A stretch of 64,000 bases of DNA from Alphaproteobacteria bacterium (GTDB lineage: Bacteria; Pseudomonadota; Alphaproteobacteria; Sphingomonadales; Sphingomonadaceae), in assembly GCA_019232625.1 (NCBI GenBank), contig JAFANP010000038.1, positions 1 to 64,000 of the forward strand. The letters run 5' to 3'. A program made the translations under genes and the position numbers. Shown here in pieces: positions 8,460 through 17,405 of the stretch. The notes below the pieces were generated by a model. That model saw nothing but the letters and a program-made list of their open reading frames with translations. It did no database searches and was not told where the DNA came from. Position 1 is the first letter of the stretch; each line of letters begins with the position of its first letter.

Positions 8460-9917
8460 CTAGGCGAGGACGGCGGCCAGGGCCTTTCGCCATCCTTGGA
8501 GCCGTTCCTCGCGCACCGCCGGGGCCATGGCCGGTTCGAATCGTCTGGCCTCGCCCCGAATCGCCGCGGCTTCCTCTAGGGAGGCGAACATTCCGCATCC
8601 AAGCCCGGCCAGCATCGCCGCGCCGAGCGCCGTCGTCTCCACCTGCCGCGGCCGCTCGACGGCGATAGCCAGGACGTCGGCGAGATCCTGCGCCAGCCAG
8701 TCGTTCGAGGCCATGCCGCCGTCGATCCGCAGCATCGTCCAAGGCGCGCCGTCGGCGGCAAAGGCGCCCATCAGGTCGTGGGTCTGGTGCGCCATCGCCT
8801 CGAGGGCGGCGCGGACGAGATGGGCGCGGCCGGTGGCGAGGGTGAGGCCCGAAACGGCGCCCCGCGCCTCGCTTTCCCAATGCGGCGCGCCAAGGCCCGA
8901 ATGGGCGGGAACCACGTGGACGCCGCCGCTGTCGGGGACGGACCGCGCCAGCGTCTCGCTCTCGGCGGCGGTGGCGAGCAGCCCCAGCTCGTCGCGAAGC
9001 CACTTCACCAGGCCCCCGGCGACGAAGAGCGAGCCTTCGAGCGCGTAGCGGCGCTTTCCGGCAAGCTGCCACGCGACCGTGGAGAGAAGCCGGTGTCGGC
9101 TTCGCGGCGCCTCGGCCCCGGTATGGGCGAGGACGAACGCGCCGGTGCCGTAGGTCGCCTTGACGTCGCCCGGCTGCAGGCACGCCTGGCCGATCGCCGC
9201 GGCCTGCTGGTCCCCCGCCATGCCGGCGATGGCGATCGGGCGCCCGAACAGCTCGGGCGACGTGCGGCCGATCGGTCCGGCGCAGTCGACAATCTCTCCC
9301 AGAGCGGTGCGCGGAACGCCCCATAGCGCGAGCAGTCCCTCGTCCCATCCCCCGTCCCGGATGTTCATGAGGGCGGTGCGCGACGCGTTGGTGGCGTCGG
9401 TGACGTGGAGTCCGCCGGTCAGGCGGAAGACCAGCCAGGATTCGACCGTGCCGATGCACAGGTCCGCCTTGGCCTCGGCGAGCTGCGGCCAATGCTCGAG
9501 CGCCCAGGCGATCTTCGACGCGCTGAAATAGGGATCCAGCACCAGCCCCGTCCTCGCCTGCACCTCCTCCTCGCGCCCCTCCTCGCGCAGGCGCTGGCAA
9601 TGAGCGGCCGTGCGGCGATCCTGCCAGACGATCGCCGGCGCCAGCGCCTTCCCGGTCCGGCGGCTCCAGAAGACCACGGTCTCCCGCTGGTTGGCGAGGC
9701 CGATGGCCGCCACCCGCTCGGCATCGCCGATCGCCGCGCGCGCGGAGGCGAGGGTCAGAGACCAGATCTGCTCGGCGTCATGCTCCACCCAGCCGGGCCG
9801 CGGATAATGCTGGCTGAGCTCCCGCTGCTCTATCGCCAGGCAGGCGCCGTCCGCGGCGAACAGCATCGCCCGGGTGCTGGTCGTCCCATCATCGATGATG
9901 AGCAGCCTGTCGCGCAT
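8460..9917 (-). CDS. glpK: glycerol kinase
   Basis: A 485-residue FGGY-family kinase that phosphorylates glycerol to sn-glycerol-3-phosphate with ATP. The N terminus LLIIDDGTTSTRAM is the phosphate-binding region, WQDRRTA the substrate region and GDQQAAAIGQACL the second signature; the C-terminal domain carries TTALGAAMLAG. The ATG at 9917 is preceded by GAAGG at seven bases; an in-frame GTG at 9923 is too close to that site. It is divergent from glpD across about 100 bases. Confidence 0.93.
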   Translation of the reverse strand: MRDRLLIIDDGTTSTRAMLFAADGACLAIEQRELSQHYPRPGWVEHDAEQIWSLTLASARAAIGDAERVAAIGLANQRETVVFWSRRTGKALAPAIVWQDRRTAAHCQRLREEGREEEVQARTGLVLDPYFSASKIAWALEHWPQLAEAKADLCIGTVESWLVFRLTGGLHVTDATNASRTALMNIRDGGWDEGLLALWGVPRTALGEIVDCAGPIGRTSPELFGRPIAIAGMAGDQQAAAIGQACLQPGDVKATYGTGAFVLAHTGAEAPRSRHRLLSTVAWQLAGKRRYALEGSLFVAGGLVKWLRDELGLLATAAESETLARSVPDSGGVHVVPAHSGLGAPHWESEARGAVSGLTLATGRAHLVRAALEAMAHQTHDLMGAFAADGAPWTMLRIDGGMASNDWLAQDLADVLAIAVERPRQVETTALGAAMLAGLGCGMFASLEEAAAIRGEARRFEPAMAPAVREERLQGWRKALAAVLA

Positions 9918-10018
9918 GTCCACACCTTCGCCGCCGCGAGAGCCGGCGCGCGCACGGCCTTGGTGGCATGAAGCGCGCCGCTGTTCCAGCTTCCCCCGGA
10001 AAGGCGCTAGAAAGGCGC
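9918..10018. promoter_or_regulatory. divergent glpK / glpD control region
   Basis: A 101-base gap between two divergent glycerol genes must hold both promoters. I see no clear consensus hexamers or an operator; only the arrangement supports shared control by glycerol-3-phosphate or glycerol. Confidence 0.45.
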
Positions 10019-11461
10019 ATGGACAGCTACGACCTTCTGATCGTCGGCGGCGGGATCAACGGAACGGCCATCGCCCGCGATGCCGCGATGCGCGGCGCGA
10101 CGGTGCTGCTGGCGGAGAAGGACGACCTCGCCGCCCGCACCAGCTCCGCCTCGTCGAAGCTGGTCCATGGCGGGCTGCGCTATCTCGAGCATCGTGAATT
10201 CCGGCTCGTCCGCGAATCGCTGGCGGAGCGGGAGATATTGCTGCGCACCGCGCCGCACCTCGTCCGCCCGCTCCGCTTCGTGCTGCCGCACTGCCGGGGC
10301 CTGAGGCCCTATTACGTCGTCCGGACCGGCCTCTACCTCTACGACCTGCTCTCGCTGCGCGGCAGCCTCCGTCGCTCCCGCCGGGTCGGTCGCCGGGACC
10401 TGCCGCTGCAGGCGCCGCTCAAGGAACGGCGGCGCCTGCTTTCCTATTGGGACGCCCGGGTCGACGATTCGCGGCTCACGGTGCTGAACGCGGTCGCCGC
10501 GGCGGAGCATGGCGCGAGGATCGCCACCCGGACCGAGCTTCTGTCCGCGCGGCGCGACGGGCCGGTGTGGCGGGCCCGGCTCTCGAGCGGCGAGGAAGTC
10601 TCGGCCGGCGCCCTCGTCAACGCCGCGGGGCCGCGGGTGAGCGAGGTCCTCGAAGGCCGCATCGCCGGCGCCTCGGGGAAGGCGCGAGTCCGGCTCGACA
10701 AGGGCAGCCACATCGTCGTCTCGCGGCTGTGGGAGGGAGAGCATGCCTACATCCTCCAGCAGCCCGACGGCCGCGTCGTCTTCGCCATTCCCTTCGAAGG
10801 CGAGTACACGCTGATCGGGACGACCGACGTGCCGGTTCGGGAGCCGGACGAGACGCAGGCGACCGCCGAGGAGATCCGCTATTTGTGCGAGGCGGTCGAC
10901 CGCTATTTCGAGCGCCAGGTCGTTCCCGCCGACGTTGTGTGGAGCTATGCCGGGGTGCGCGCGCTGTTCGACGACGGCGAAACGGATCCCAAGGCGGTGA
11001 CCCGGGATTATCGGCTGGAATTGGACCCCGGTCCGGGACCGAAGCTTCTCTCCGTCTTCGGCGGCAAGATCACGACCGCCCGCGCGCTCGCGGAAGAGGC
11101 GCTGGACCGGCTCGGCGTCGACGGGCGCCGCTCCACCTCCCACACCTTCCTCCCCGGCGGCGACCTCTACCCCGACTTCGTCACCTGGCTCGACCGCCTT
11201 GCGGAATGGATGCCGCCCGCGCTGGTCAGCCGCCTGGCGCAGGCCTACGGGACTCGCCTGCGCGACCTGGTCGGCGACGCCGGCAGCCTCGCGCATCTCG
11301 GCCGGGACTTCGGCGCCGGCCTCTACGAGGCGGAGGTGCGCTGGCTGAGGGACAAGGAGTTCGCGCGCACCGCCGACGACATATTGTGGCGGCGGACCAA
11401 GCTCGGCCTGCGTTTCACCCCGGCGCAGCGGGCGGCGCTGCAGCGCTGGATGGGCGCCTAG
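10019..11461 (+). CDS. glpD: glycerol-3-phosphate dehydrogenase (FAD, respiratory)
   Basis: A 480-residue flavoprotein that oxidises sn-glycerol-3-phosphate to dihydroxyacetone phosphate at the inner membrane and feeds electrons to quinone. The FAD motif is IVGGGINGTAIARDAAMRG; SSASSKLVHGGLRYLE and GGKITTARALAEEA are family signatures. The ATG at 10019 (MDSYDLLIVGG) sits ten bases after a GAAAGG site; an in-frame ATG at 9968 would add 17 residues that do not fit the family. It pairs with the divergent glpK. Confidence 0.93.
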   Translation: MDSYDLLIVGGGINGTAIARDAAMRGATVLLAEKDDLAARTSSASSKLVHGGLRYLEHREFRLVRESLAEREILLRTAPHLVRPLRFVLPHCRGLRPYYVVRTGLYLYDLLSLRGSLRRSRRVGRRDLPLQAPLKERRRLLSYWDARVDDSRLTVLNAVAAAEHGARIATRTELLSARRDGPVWRARLSSGEEVSAGALVNAAGPRVSEVLEGRIAGASGKARVRLDKGSHIVVSRLWEGEHAYILQQPDGRVVFAIPFEGEYTLIGTTDVPVREPDETQATAEEIRYLCEAVDRYFERQVVPADVVWSYAGVRALFDDGETDPKAVTRDYRLELDPGPGPKLLSVFGGKITTARALAEEALDRLGVDGRRSTSHTFLPGGDLYPDFVTWLDRLAEWMPPALVSRLAQAYGTRLRDLVGDAGSLAHLGRDFGAGLYEAEVRWLRDKEFARTADDILWRRTKLGLRFTPAQRAALQRWMGA

Positions 11462-11473
11462 GGCGGGGGGGAT

Positions 11474-11611
11474 CTACGGACCCTCGTGCAGCGGGTCGGT
11501 CCCGGGCGGCGGCACGTCGTCCAGCGCCTTCCGCGCCTCCTGGTTGCCGCGCTCGATCGCCTCGTCCCCGCTGGGAAGATCCGCGTCCTGCTCGTCCCGT
11601 CGCCCGTCCAT
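11474..11611 (-). CDS. small hypothetical acidic protein, 45 residues
   Basis: A 45-residue, charged, hydrophilic protein (starts MDGRRDEQDADLPSGDEAIE) with no signal or membrane segment; probably disordered or helical. The main evidence is an excellent ribosome binding site, AGGAGG seven bases before the ATG at 11611, on the strand opposite glpD and ending 12 bases from its stop. I do not recognise the family. Small proteins of this sort are common and unannotated in sphingomonads. Confidence 0.6.
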   Translation of the reverse strand: MDGRRDEQDADLPSGDEAIERGNQEARKALDDVPPPGTDPLHEGP

Positions 11612-11681
11612 GATCGCACCTCCTGAGCCGGTGCAACGCATCGGCGCCGGAACCGGCTCCCGGGCCCGCGGTTCATCGCGC

Positions 11682-12068
11682 ATGGACTCCGCCTCCCCCG
11701 AAACGACGATCGGCTGGAAGCTCGACCGCGCGCAGCGCAAGGAGCTGCTCCAGCAATTCCCGCCCTTATACCCGGACCCAGTCGCGGACCACGTGACCTT
11801 CCGTTCGAACGTGCCGGAGGGCGACCCTCTGCCCCCGGAGGTGCAGGGGGAGATCGTCGGACGGGTGGACGACGGACGCGGCGTCGAGGCGATGGTCGTC
11901 ACCATCGACGGCACGAGCGATCGGCCGGACGGCAGCACCTTCCACATCACCTGGTCGCTCGGGCCGGGACGGGAGGCGGTCGAATCGAACGACGCCCTTC
12001 GCGAGCATGACTGGGACATGTTCGATTTGCCGATGCCGGTGAAGCTCAAGCCCGCCCGCTTCCCCTGA
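11682..12068 (+). CDS. conserved hypothetical protein, 128 residues
   Basis: A 128-residue soluble protein starting MDSASPETTIGWKLDRAQR. It has predicted beta-strand segments (VADHVTFRS, EAMVVTIDG, TFHITWSLG) and ends in a LKPARF tail. The pattern of a short N-terminal helix then strands with conserved His-Thr residues is reminiscent of small ligase or phosphoesterase-like folds, but I cannot assign it. Start chosen at the ATG at 11682 because upstream sequence is low-complexity and Arg/Ser rich. It is divergent from the 45-residue gene. Confidence 0.6.
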   Translation: MDSASPETTIGWKLDRAQRKELLQQFPPLYPDPVADHVTFRSNVPEGDPLPPEVQGEIVGRVDDGRGVEAMVVTIDGTSDRPDGSTFHITWSLGPGREAVESNDALREHDWDMFDLPMPVKLKPARFP

Positions 12069-12308
12069 GAGCGTGGCCCGGCAGCTCTATCTCGACTGCG
12101 ACGGGCGCCCGCCTATTTCGGCAGGGGGCGCCGCGGCGGCGCCGGCAATGGACCCCCGTCCCTATGAGAAGAGCCACGGCGGCGCCCGCTTCCGGGCGAA
12201 GCTCGCCCGCGCCCCGCTTTCCGTTTCGGCCCGCCGCCGATGGCGCCGAAGGCCTATTTCCCGATGTGAAGCCCGCCTTATAGTCGCAGGCGAGAAACGG
12301 GAGGCGAG

Positions 12309-13985
12309 ATGGGCGGGAAGCGACTTTCATGGGCGGGCGCGGGGCTTCTCCTCCTCGGTGCCAAGGCCCCGCCGCCGCCGCCCGTCGCCTATTCGCTCGG
12401 CGTTGCCGACGGTCACGGCCTGGCGGTCGAGCTGCGCTTCGCCGGCGACCGCGACGGAGAGACGCAGATACACCTTCCCGACGCCTGGGCCGGCTCCAAG
12501 GCCCTCTGGCGCGGCATCTCGGACCTGACGGTCGAAGGCGGAAGAGTCTCCGGCGAGGGCGCCGACCGGACGATCCGCCACCGGCCCGGCGCGCCGCTCG
12601 TCGTCCGCTACCGGGTGGCGTCCGGAGGCGGCGGTGTCGAGCCGAGCGGCGAGAAGGCGCGGCCGACGGTCGATCCCGACTGGTTCTTCTTCCACGGCGA
12701 GGGGGTCTTCGCGACGGTGGAGGGCCGTGCCCTGGGCCCGGCCACGTTCCGCTGGGGGAAGATTCCGGCAGGCTGGACGGCCGTGTCCGACCTCGACCAC
12801 CTGCGCGGCCGAACGACGACGGCGGATCAGGTGGTCGAGAGCGCGGCCGTCGGCGGCAAGCGGCTCGCCGTCGCCATCCGCATCATCGGCCGCGCGCCGC
12901 TTCGCGTCGCGATCGTGGGAGACTGGGGTTTTCCGGCCGACGCCCTCGCCGAGCGAATGGCGCGGATCATGGCGGCCGAGCACGGCTTCTGGGGGGAGCC
13001 GGCAGGCCCCTTCGTCGTCACGCTGGCGCCGCTCGCCGCCGAACCGGGCGTCATCTCCTCCACCGGCACCGGCCGGGGGGACGGCTTCTCCCTCCTCTCC
13101 ACCCCCGGCTTCGCGCTGGACCAGGCGACGCGCCTCCTCGCCCACGAATATATGCACCATTGGGTGCCCGGCCTGATCGGCGGGCAGCCGGAGGAGGGAC
13201 AGGCGCGCGAGTTCTGGTTCAGCGAGGGGTTCGACGACTATCTGACCTCGCGCACCCTGCTGGGCAGCGGGCTGTGGAGCTTCGAGGACTATCTCGCCGA
13301 CCTGAACCGGGTGCTGCTCCGCTATCAGACCTCCCCGGCCCGCGCCGCCACGGGCGCGGACATCGCCGCCAAATTCTGGGAGGACCAGAATGTCGAGCAG
13401 ATACCTTATGATCGGGGCCATCTCCTCGCGCTGGCCGTGGACGCGCGGATCCGGGCCGCTTCGGGAGGCAGGAAGTCGCTGGACGACGTGCTGCGCGCCC
13501 AGCGGCAGGCGGCGCGGACGGCGAAGCTGACGGGAGCGCCGCTCTTCCTCGCGACCCTGAAGCGCGTGACGGGGCTCGACATGACCGGGGAGATCCTGCG
13601 CACGGCCGACGGAGCCGCCGGCCCGGCTCTTCCCGCGGACGCGCTGGAGCCCTGCGCACGGATCGAGCCGCGGCCCCGCCGGGCCTTCTCGCGCGGGTTC
13701 GACCTCGCCGCGACCCAGGCCGCGCACATGTCGCTGCGAGGCGTCGACCCCAGCGGCCCCGCCTTCGCCGCGGGCCTGCGCGACAACATGCGGATCCTCA
13801 AGCGCGAAGCGGGAGAGATAGGCGATTCCACCAAGGAGATCGCCTATCGCGTCGAAGATGCGGGCGTCGAGCGGGTGATCCGCTACCGCCCGGAAGGCAA
13901 GGAGACGATCGTCGTGCAGCAGGCCGTGCCCGCCTCCTCTTTCGACGAAGGCCTGTGCCGCCGCCTCCTCGGAGGGGCGCGATGA
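12309..13985 (+). CDS. M61-type glycyl aminopeptidase family protein
   Basis: A 558-residue metallopeptidase-like protein. The zinc motif HEYMHHW (HExxH) lies near residue 278, with the third ligand Glu in FWFSEGFDDY about 25 residues later, the gluzincin arrangement. The N-terminal 200 residues resemble the beta-rich M61 N domain; a C-terminal PDZ-like region (SLRGVDPSGPAFAAGLRDN) follows. The N terminus is weakly hydrophobic, so periplasmic location is likely. The ATG at 12309 has GGGAGG six bases upstream. Its stop overlaps the purT start (ATGA). Confidence 0.82.
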   Translation: MGGKRLSWAGAGLLLLGAKAPPPPPVAYSLGVADGHGLAVELRFAGDRDGETQIHLPDAWAGSKALWRGISDLTVEGGRVSGEGADRTIRHRPGAPLVVRYRVASGGGGVEPSGEKARPTVDPDWFFFHGEGVFATVEGRALGPATFRWGKIPAGWTAVSDLDHLRGRTTTADQVVESAAVGGKRLAVAIRIIGRAPLRVAIVGDWGFPADALAERMARIMAAEHGFWGEPAGPFVVTLAPLAAEPGVISSTGTGRGDGFSLLSTPGFALDQATRLLAHEYMHHWVPGLIGGQPEEGQAREFWFSEGFDDYLTSRTLLGSGLWSFEDYLADLNRVLLRYQTSPARAATGADIAAKFWEDQNVEQIPYDRGHLLALAVDARIRAASGGRKSLDDVLRAQRQAARTAKLTGAPLFLATLKRVTGLDMTGEILRTADGAAGPALPADALEPCARIEPRPRRAFSRGFDLAATQAAHMSLRGVDPSGPAFAAGLRDNMRILKREAGEIGDSTKEIAYRVEDAGVERVIRYRPEGKETIVVQQAVPASSFDEGLCRRLLGGAR

Positions 13986-15166
13986 GCTTTACGGCGCGCA
14001 TCCTCCTCCTCGGCTCCGGCGAGCTGGGCAAGGAGCTGACCATCTCGCTCAAGCGCCTCGGCGCCTACGTGATCGCCTGCGATTCCTATGCGGGGGCGCC
14101 GGCCATGCAGGTTGCCGACGCGGCGGAGGTCTTCCCGATGCTGGACGGGGAGCGGCTTGCGGCGGTGATCGCGAGCCATGCGCCCGATCTCGTCGTCCCC
14201 GAAGTCGAGGCGATCCGCACCGAGGCGCTGGCCGAGGTGGAAGCCCGAGGAGTCACGATCGTCCCCTCCGCCCGCGCGACGATGATGACGATGAACCGCG
14301 ACTCGATCCGCGAGCTGGCGGCGGGCCGGCTCGGGCTTCGCACCTCGCGCTACCGTTTCGCCGGGAGCCTCGAGGAGGTCGAGGCGGCGGCCGCGCATAC
14401 GGGCTTTCCGTGCGTGGTGAAGCCGGTCATGTCCTCCTCGGGAAAGGGGCAGAGCACCGCGGAGGCGCCGGCCGACCTGCGCCGTGCCTGGGACCATGCG
14501 GTGGCCGGGATGCGCGGCGACCGCGTCCGCGTCATCGTCGAGGAGTTCGTCCGCTTCGACTATGAGATCACCCTCCTCACCGTCCGCACCCGCGAGGGCG
14601 TGCTCTTCTGCCCGCCGATCGGGCATCGCCAGGAGCGGGGCGACTATCGGGAGAGCTGGCAGCCCGCCGCCATGTCGGAGGCGGCCTTGCGCGACGCGCA
14701 GGCGATGGCGCGCGCCGCGGTCGACGACCTCGGCGGCTACGGCGTCTACGGCGTCGAGTTCTTCGTCGCCGGCGGCGAAGTGATCTTCTCCGAGCTCTCG
14801 CCCCGCCCCCACGACACCGGCATGGTCACCCTCCTTTCGCAGAATCTTTCGGAGTTCGATCTTCACGCCCGCGCCATACTCGCCCTCCCCATCCCGGCGG
14901 TGAAGCTGCTTTACCCGGCGGCGGCCTCGGCCGTGATCCTCGCCGATCGGGAGGCGAGGCATTTCGACTATGAGGGGCTGGCGGACGCGCTCGCTCTGGG
15001 CGGAACGGACGAGGTCGACCTGCGCCTGTTCGGCAAGCCGACGACGCGGCCCTACCGGCGAATGGGCATCGCGCTGGCCTCGGCGGCGACCACCGACGAC
15101 GCGCGACGCCTGGCCGTCCGCGCGGCCGCCGCGGTGCGGATCCGCTACGATCGATTGCATTTGTAG
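13982..15166 (+). CDS. purT: formate-dependent phosphoribosylglycinamide formyltransferase
   Basis: A 394-residue ATP-grasp enzyme of purine biosynthesis that converts GAR, formate and ATP to formyl-GAR. The N terminus ILLLGSGELGKELTI, the ATP-binding stretch FPCVVKPVMSSSGKGQS and the metal-binding SELSPRPHDTGMVTL are all typical. Start at the ATG at 13982 overlaps the preceding peptidase stop by four bases, so the pair is translationally coupled despite unrelated roles. Confidence 0.94.
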   Translation: MSFTARILLLGSGELGKELTISLKRLGAYVIACDSYAGAPAMQVADAAEVFPMLDGERLAAVIASHAPDLVVPEVEAIRTEALAEVEARGVTIVPSARATMMTMNRDSIRELAAGRLGLRTSRYRFAGSLEEVEAAAAHTGFPCVVKPVMSSSGKGQSTAEAPADLRRAWDHAVAGMRGDRVRVIVEEFVRFDYEITLLTVRTREGVLFCPPIGHRQERGDYRESWQPAAMSEAALRDAQAMARAAVDDLGGYGVYGVEFFVAGGEVIFSELSPRPHDTGMVTLLSQNLSEFDLHARAILALPIPAVKLLYPAAASAVILADREARHFDYEGLADALALGGTDEVDLRLFGKPTTRPYRRMGIALASAATTDDARRLAVRAAAAVRIRYDRLHL

Positions 15167-15244
15167 TCGATCGCCGCTAAGCGGGCGCCGTGCCGCTTCT
15201 CGGGCAAAGAAGCGCAGTCAAATCAAAGCCTTGGAGACCAGCCT

Positions 15245-17359
15245 GTGAAGAAGAGCCTCGCCTTCGCCGCATCGTTCGTGGCGCTTGCCGCAGCGTTCCC
15301 TGCCCTTGCGCACGATCGCCGCGCCTGCCTGGACGACCTGTGCCTGGTGGAATCGCTGGTGGCCCAGGGCCCGGCGGCCGGCGACATCGATCCGGCGGCG
15401 GACATACATTACGGGCGCTGGGGCTTCGATATCGCGGGCATGGACCGCACGGTGAAGCCGGGCAACGACTGGTACGATTTCGTCAACGGCACCTGGGCGC
15501 GCAACACCCAGATTCCCGCCGACCGTTCCTCCTACGGCGCCTTCGCGGTGCTGCGCGACCTCTCGGAGGCGCGGCTGCGCAAGCTCGTCGAGGGCTATGA
15601 CGCGGCGGACGCGGCCAATCCCGACCGGGCCAAGGTCGCCGCGCTCTACCGCGCGTTCATGGACGAAGCGGCGATCGAGAAGCTCGGCGGCGCCCCTCTG
15701 ACGGCGCGGCTCCGGCCGGTCATGGCCGCCCGCACCAAGGAGGACATGGCGCGGCTGATGGGCGCCTCGCTCGGCGGCTTCGGCGGAAGCTTCTTCGGGC
15801 CGGGCGTTTCCGACGACGCCAAGCAGCCCGACATCTACTCCCTCTATCTGCGCCAGTCCGGCCTCGGCCTCGGCGACCGGGACCTCTATCTCGACGCCAA
15901 GTTCAAGCCGCAGGTCGAGCGCTACCAGCAATATGTCGCGCAGATGCTTGAGATGTCGAACTGGCCGAACCCGTCGCAGGCCGCCGCCAACGTCGTCGCG
16001 ATGGAGACGAAGCTCGCCCAGGCGCACTGGACCCGCGCCCAGAGCCGCGACCGCGACAAGACCTACAATCTGATGACGCTCGCCGAGTTGCAGGCGCAGT
16101 CGCCGGGCTTCCCCTGGAAGGCCTTCTGGGAGGCGGCCGGCATCGCCAAGGCCGAGCGGGCGATCGTCGCGCAGAACACCGCTTTCCCCAAGATCGCGCA
16201 GGTCTTCGCGGACACGGACATGGACACCCTCAAGGCGTGGGAGGCGTTCCGCACCGCCGACGACATCGCGCCGCTTCTTTCGCAAGCCTTCGTGACCGCG
16301 CATTTCGATTTCCGCTCCAAGTTCATGAACGGCCAGCCCCAGCAGCGCGAGCGCTGGAAGCGCGGCGTGGCGCTCGCCGAGGACGCCCTCGGCGAGGCGA
16401 TCGGGCGGGACTATGTCGCCCTCTACTTCCCGCCGGAGTCGAAGGCGAAGATGGACCGGCTGGTGGCGAACCTGCGCACCGCCCTGGGCGGCCGCATCCG
16501 CAACCTTGCCTGGATGGGCCCGGCCACCAAGGAGCAGGCGCTCGCCAAGCTCGCCCACTTCAACGTCAAGATCGGCTATCCGGACAAGTGGCGCGACTAT
16601 TCCGCGCTTCGAATCGTCCCGGGCGACCTGGTCGGCAATGTCGAGCGGGCGAGCCAGTTCGAGTGGGACTACCGCCGCAATCGCCTCGGCAACGCGGTCG
16701 ACAAGGCGGAGTGGGGCATGACCCCGCAGACGGTCAACGCCTATTATAACAGCGTCAAGAACGAGATCGTCTTCCCCGCCGCCATCCTGCAGCCGCCCTT
16801 CTTCGACCCCAAGGCCGACGACGCGGTCAATTACGGCGGGATCGGCGGCGTCATCGGCCACGAGATCAGCCACGGATTCGACGATCAGGGCCGAAAGTCC
16901 GACGGCAACGGCGTGCTGCGCGACTGGTGGACGGCGGAGGACGCCGCCAAGTTCGAGGCGCAGGCGGCGAAGCTCGGCGCGCAATACGAAGCCTATAGCT
17001 TCGACGGGCTGCCTGGCGTCCACATCAACGGCAGGGCCTCGATGGGCGAGAATATCGGCGATCTGGGAGGCGTTCTGATCGCGCTCGACGCCTATCACCA
17101 GTCGCTGGGGGGCCGGAAGGCGAAGGTGATCGACGGCTTCACCGGCGACCAGCGCTTCTTCCTCGGCTGGGGCCAGGTGTGGCGGACGCTGTTCCGCACC
17201 GAGGCGCTGCGCCAGCAGCTGGTCAGCGACCCGCATTCGCCGGGGCAGATCCGAGCGGTGAACCCGCTGCGCAACGTCGATGCCTGGTACAAGGCGTGGA
17301 AGATCAAGCCGGGCGACGCGCAATATGTCGCGCCCCAGGACCGCGTCCGTATCTGGTGA
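15245..17359 (+). CDS. M13 family (neprilysin-type) secreted metallopeptidase
   Basis: A 704-residue zinc endopeptidase. A signal peptide (MKKSLAFAASFVALAAAFPALA) directs export. Zinc ligands are in GHEISHGFDDQG (HExxH) and in ENIGDLGG; VNAYYN and the C-terminal RIW are also family marks (neprilysins end in a similar aromatic). Oligopeptides in the periplasm or outside the cell are the likely substrates. The start is a GTG at 15245 with GGAGA ten bases upstream. It converges on the protease-nuclease gene, with a long palindrome between. Confidence 0.92.
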   Translation: MKKSLAFAASFVALAAAFPALAHDRRACLDDLCLVESLVAQGPAAGDIDPAADIHYGRWGFDIAGMDRTVKPGNDWYDFVNGTWARNTQIPADRSSYGAFAVLRDLSEARLRKLVEGYDAADAANPDRAKVAALYRAFMDEAAIEKLGGAPLTARLRPVMAARTKEDMARLMGASLGGFGGSFFGPGVSDDAKQPDIYSLYLRQSGLGLGDRDLYLDAKFKPQVERYQQYVAQMLEMSNWPNPSQAAANVVAMETKLAQAHWTRAQSRDRDKTYNLMTLAELQAQSPGFPWKAFWEAAGIAKAERAIVAQNTAFPKIAQVFADTDMDTLKAWEAFRTADDIAPLLSQAFVTAHFDFRSKFMNGQPQQRERWKRGVALAEDALGEAIGRDYVALYFPPESKAKMDRLVANLRTALGGRIRNLAWMGPATKEQALAKLAHFNVKIGYPDKWRDYSALRIVPGDLVGNVERASQFEWDYRRNRLGNAVDKAEWGMTPQTVNAYYNSVKNEIVFPAAILQPPFFDPKADDAVNYGGIGGVIGHEISHGFDDQGRKSDGNGVLRDWWTAEDAAKFEAQAAKLGAQYEAYSFDGLPGVHINGRASMGENIGDLGGVLIALDAYHQSLGGRKAKVIDGFTGDQRFFLGWGQVWRTLFRTEALRQQLVSDPHSPGQIRAVNPLRNVDAWYKAWKIKPGDAQYVAPQDRVRIW

Positions 17360-17398
17360 GGCGTAGGGGACGGTCGCGAGCGGCCGTCCCCTCGCCTC
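17358..17398. terminator. bidirectional terminator-like hairpin
   Basis: A 9-bp perfect stem (17365-17373 with 17384-17392, AGGGGACGG / CCGTCCCCT) extended by a further 6 bp (17358-17363 with 17393-17398) across a one-base bulge. It starts inside the M13 peptidase stop codon and separates convergent genes. There is no T-run on either strand, so it may act as a 3' end stabiliser rather than an intrinsic terminator. Confidence 0.55.
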
Positions 17399-17405
17399 GT
17401 CCTTG

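Noticed and set aside
8413-9600. Upstream extension of the wecB frame
   Set aside because: Lies over glpK in another frame; the epimerase homology begins at the ATG at 8412.
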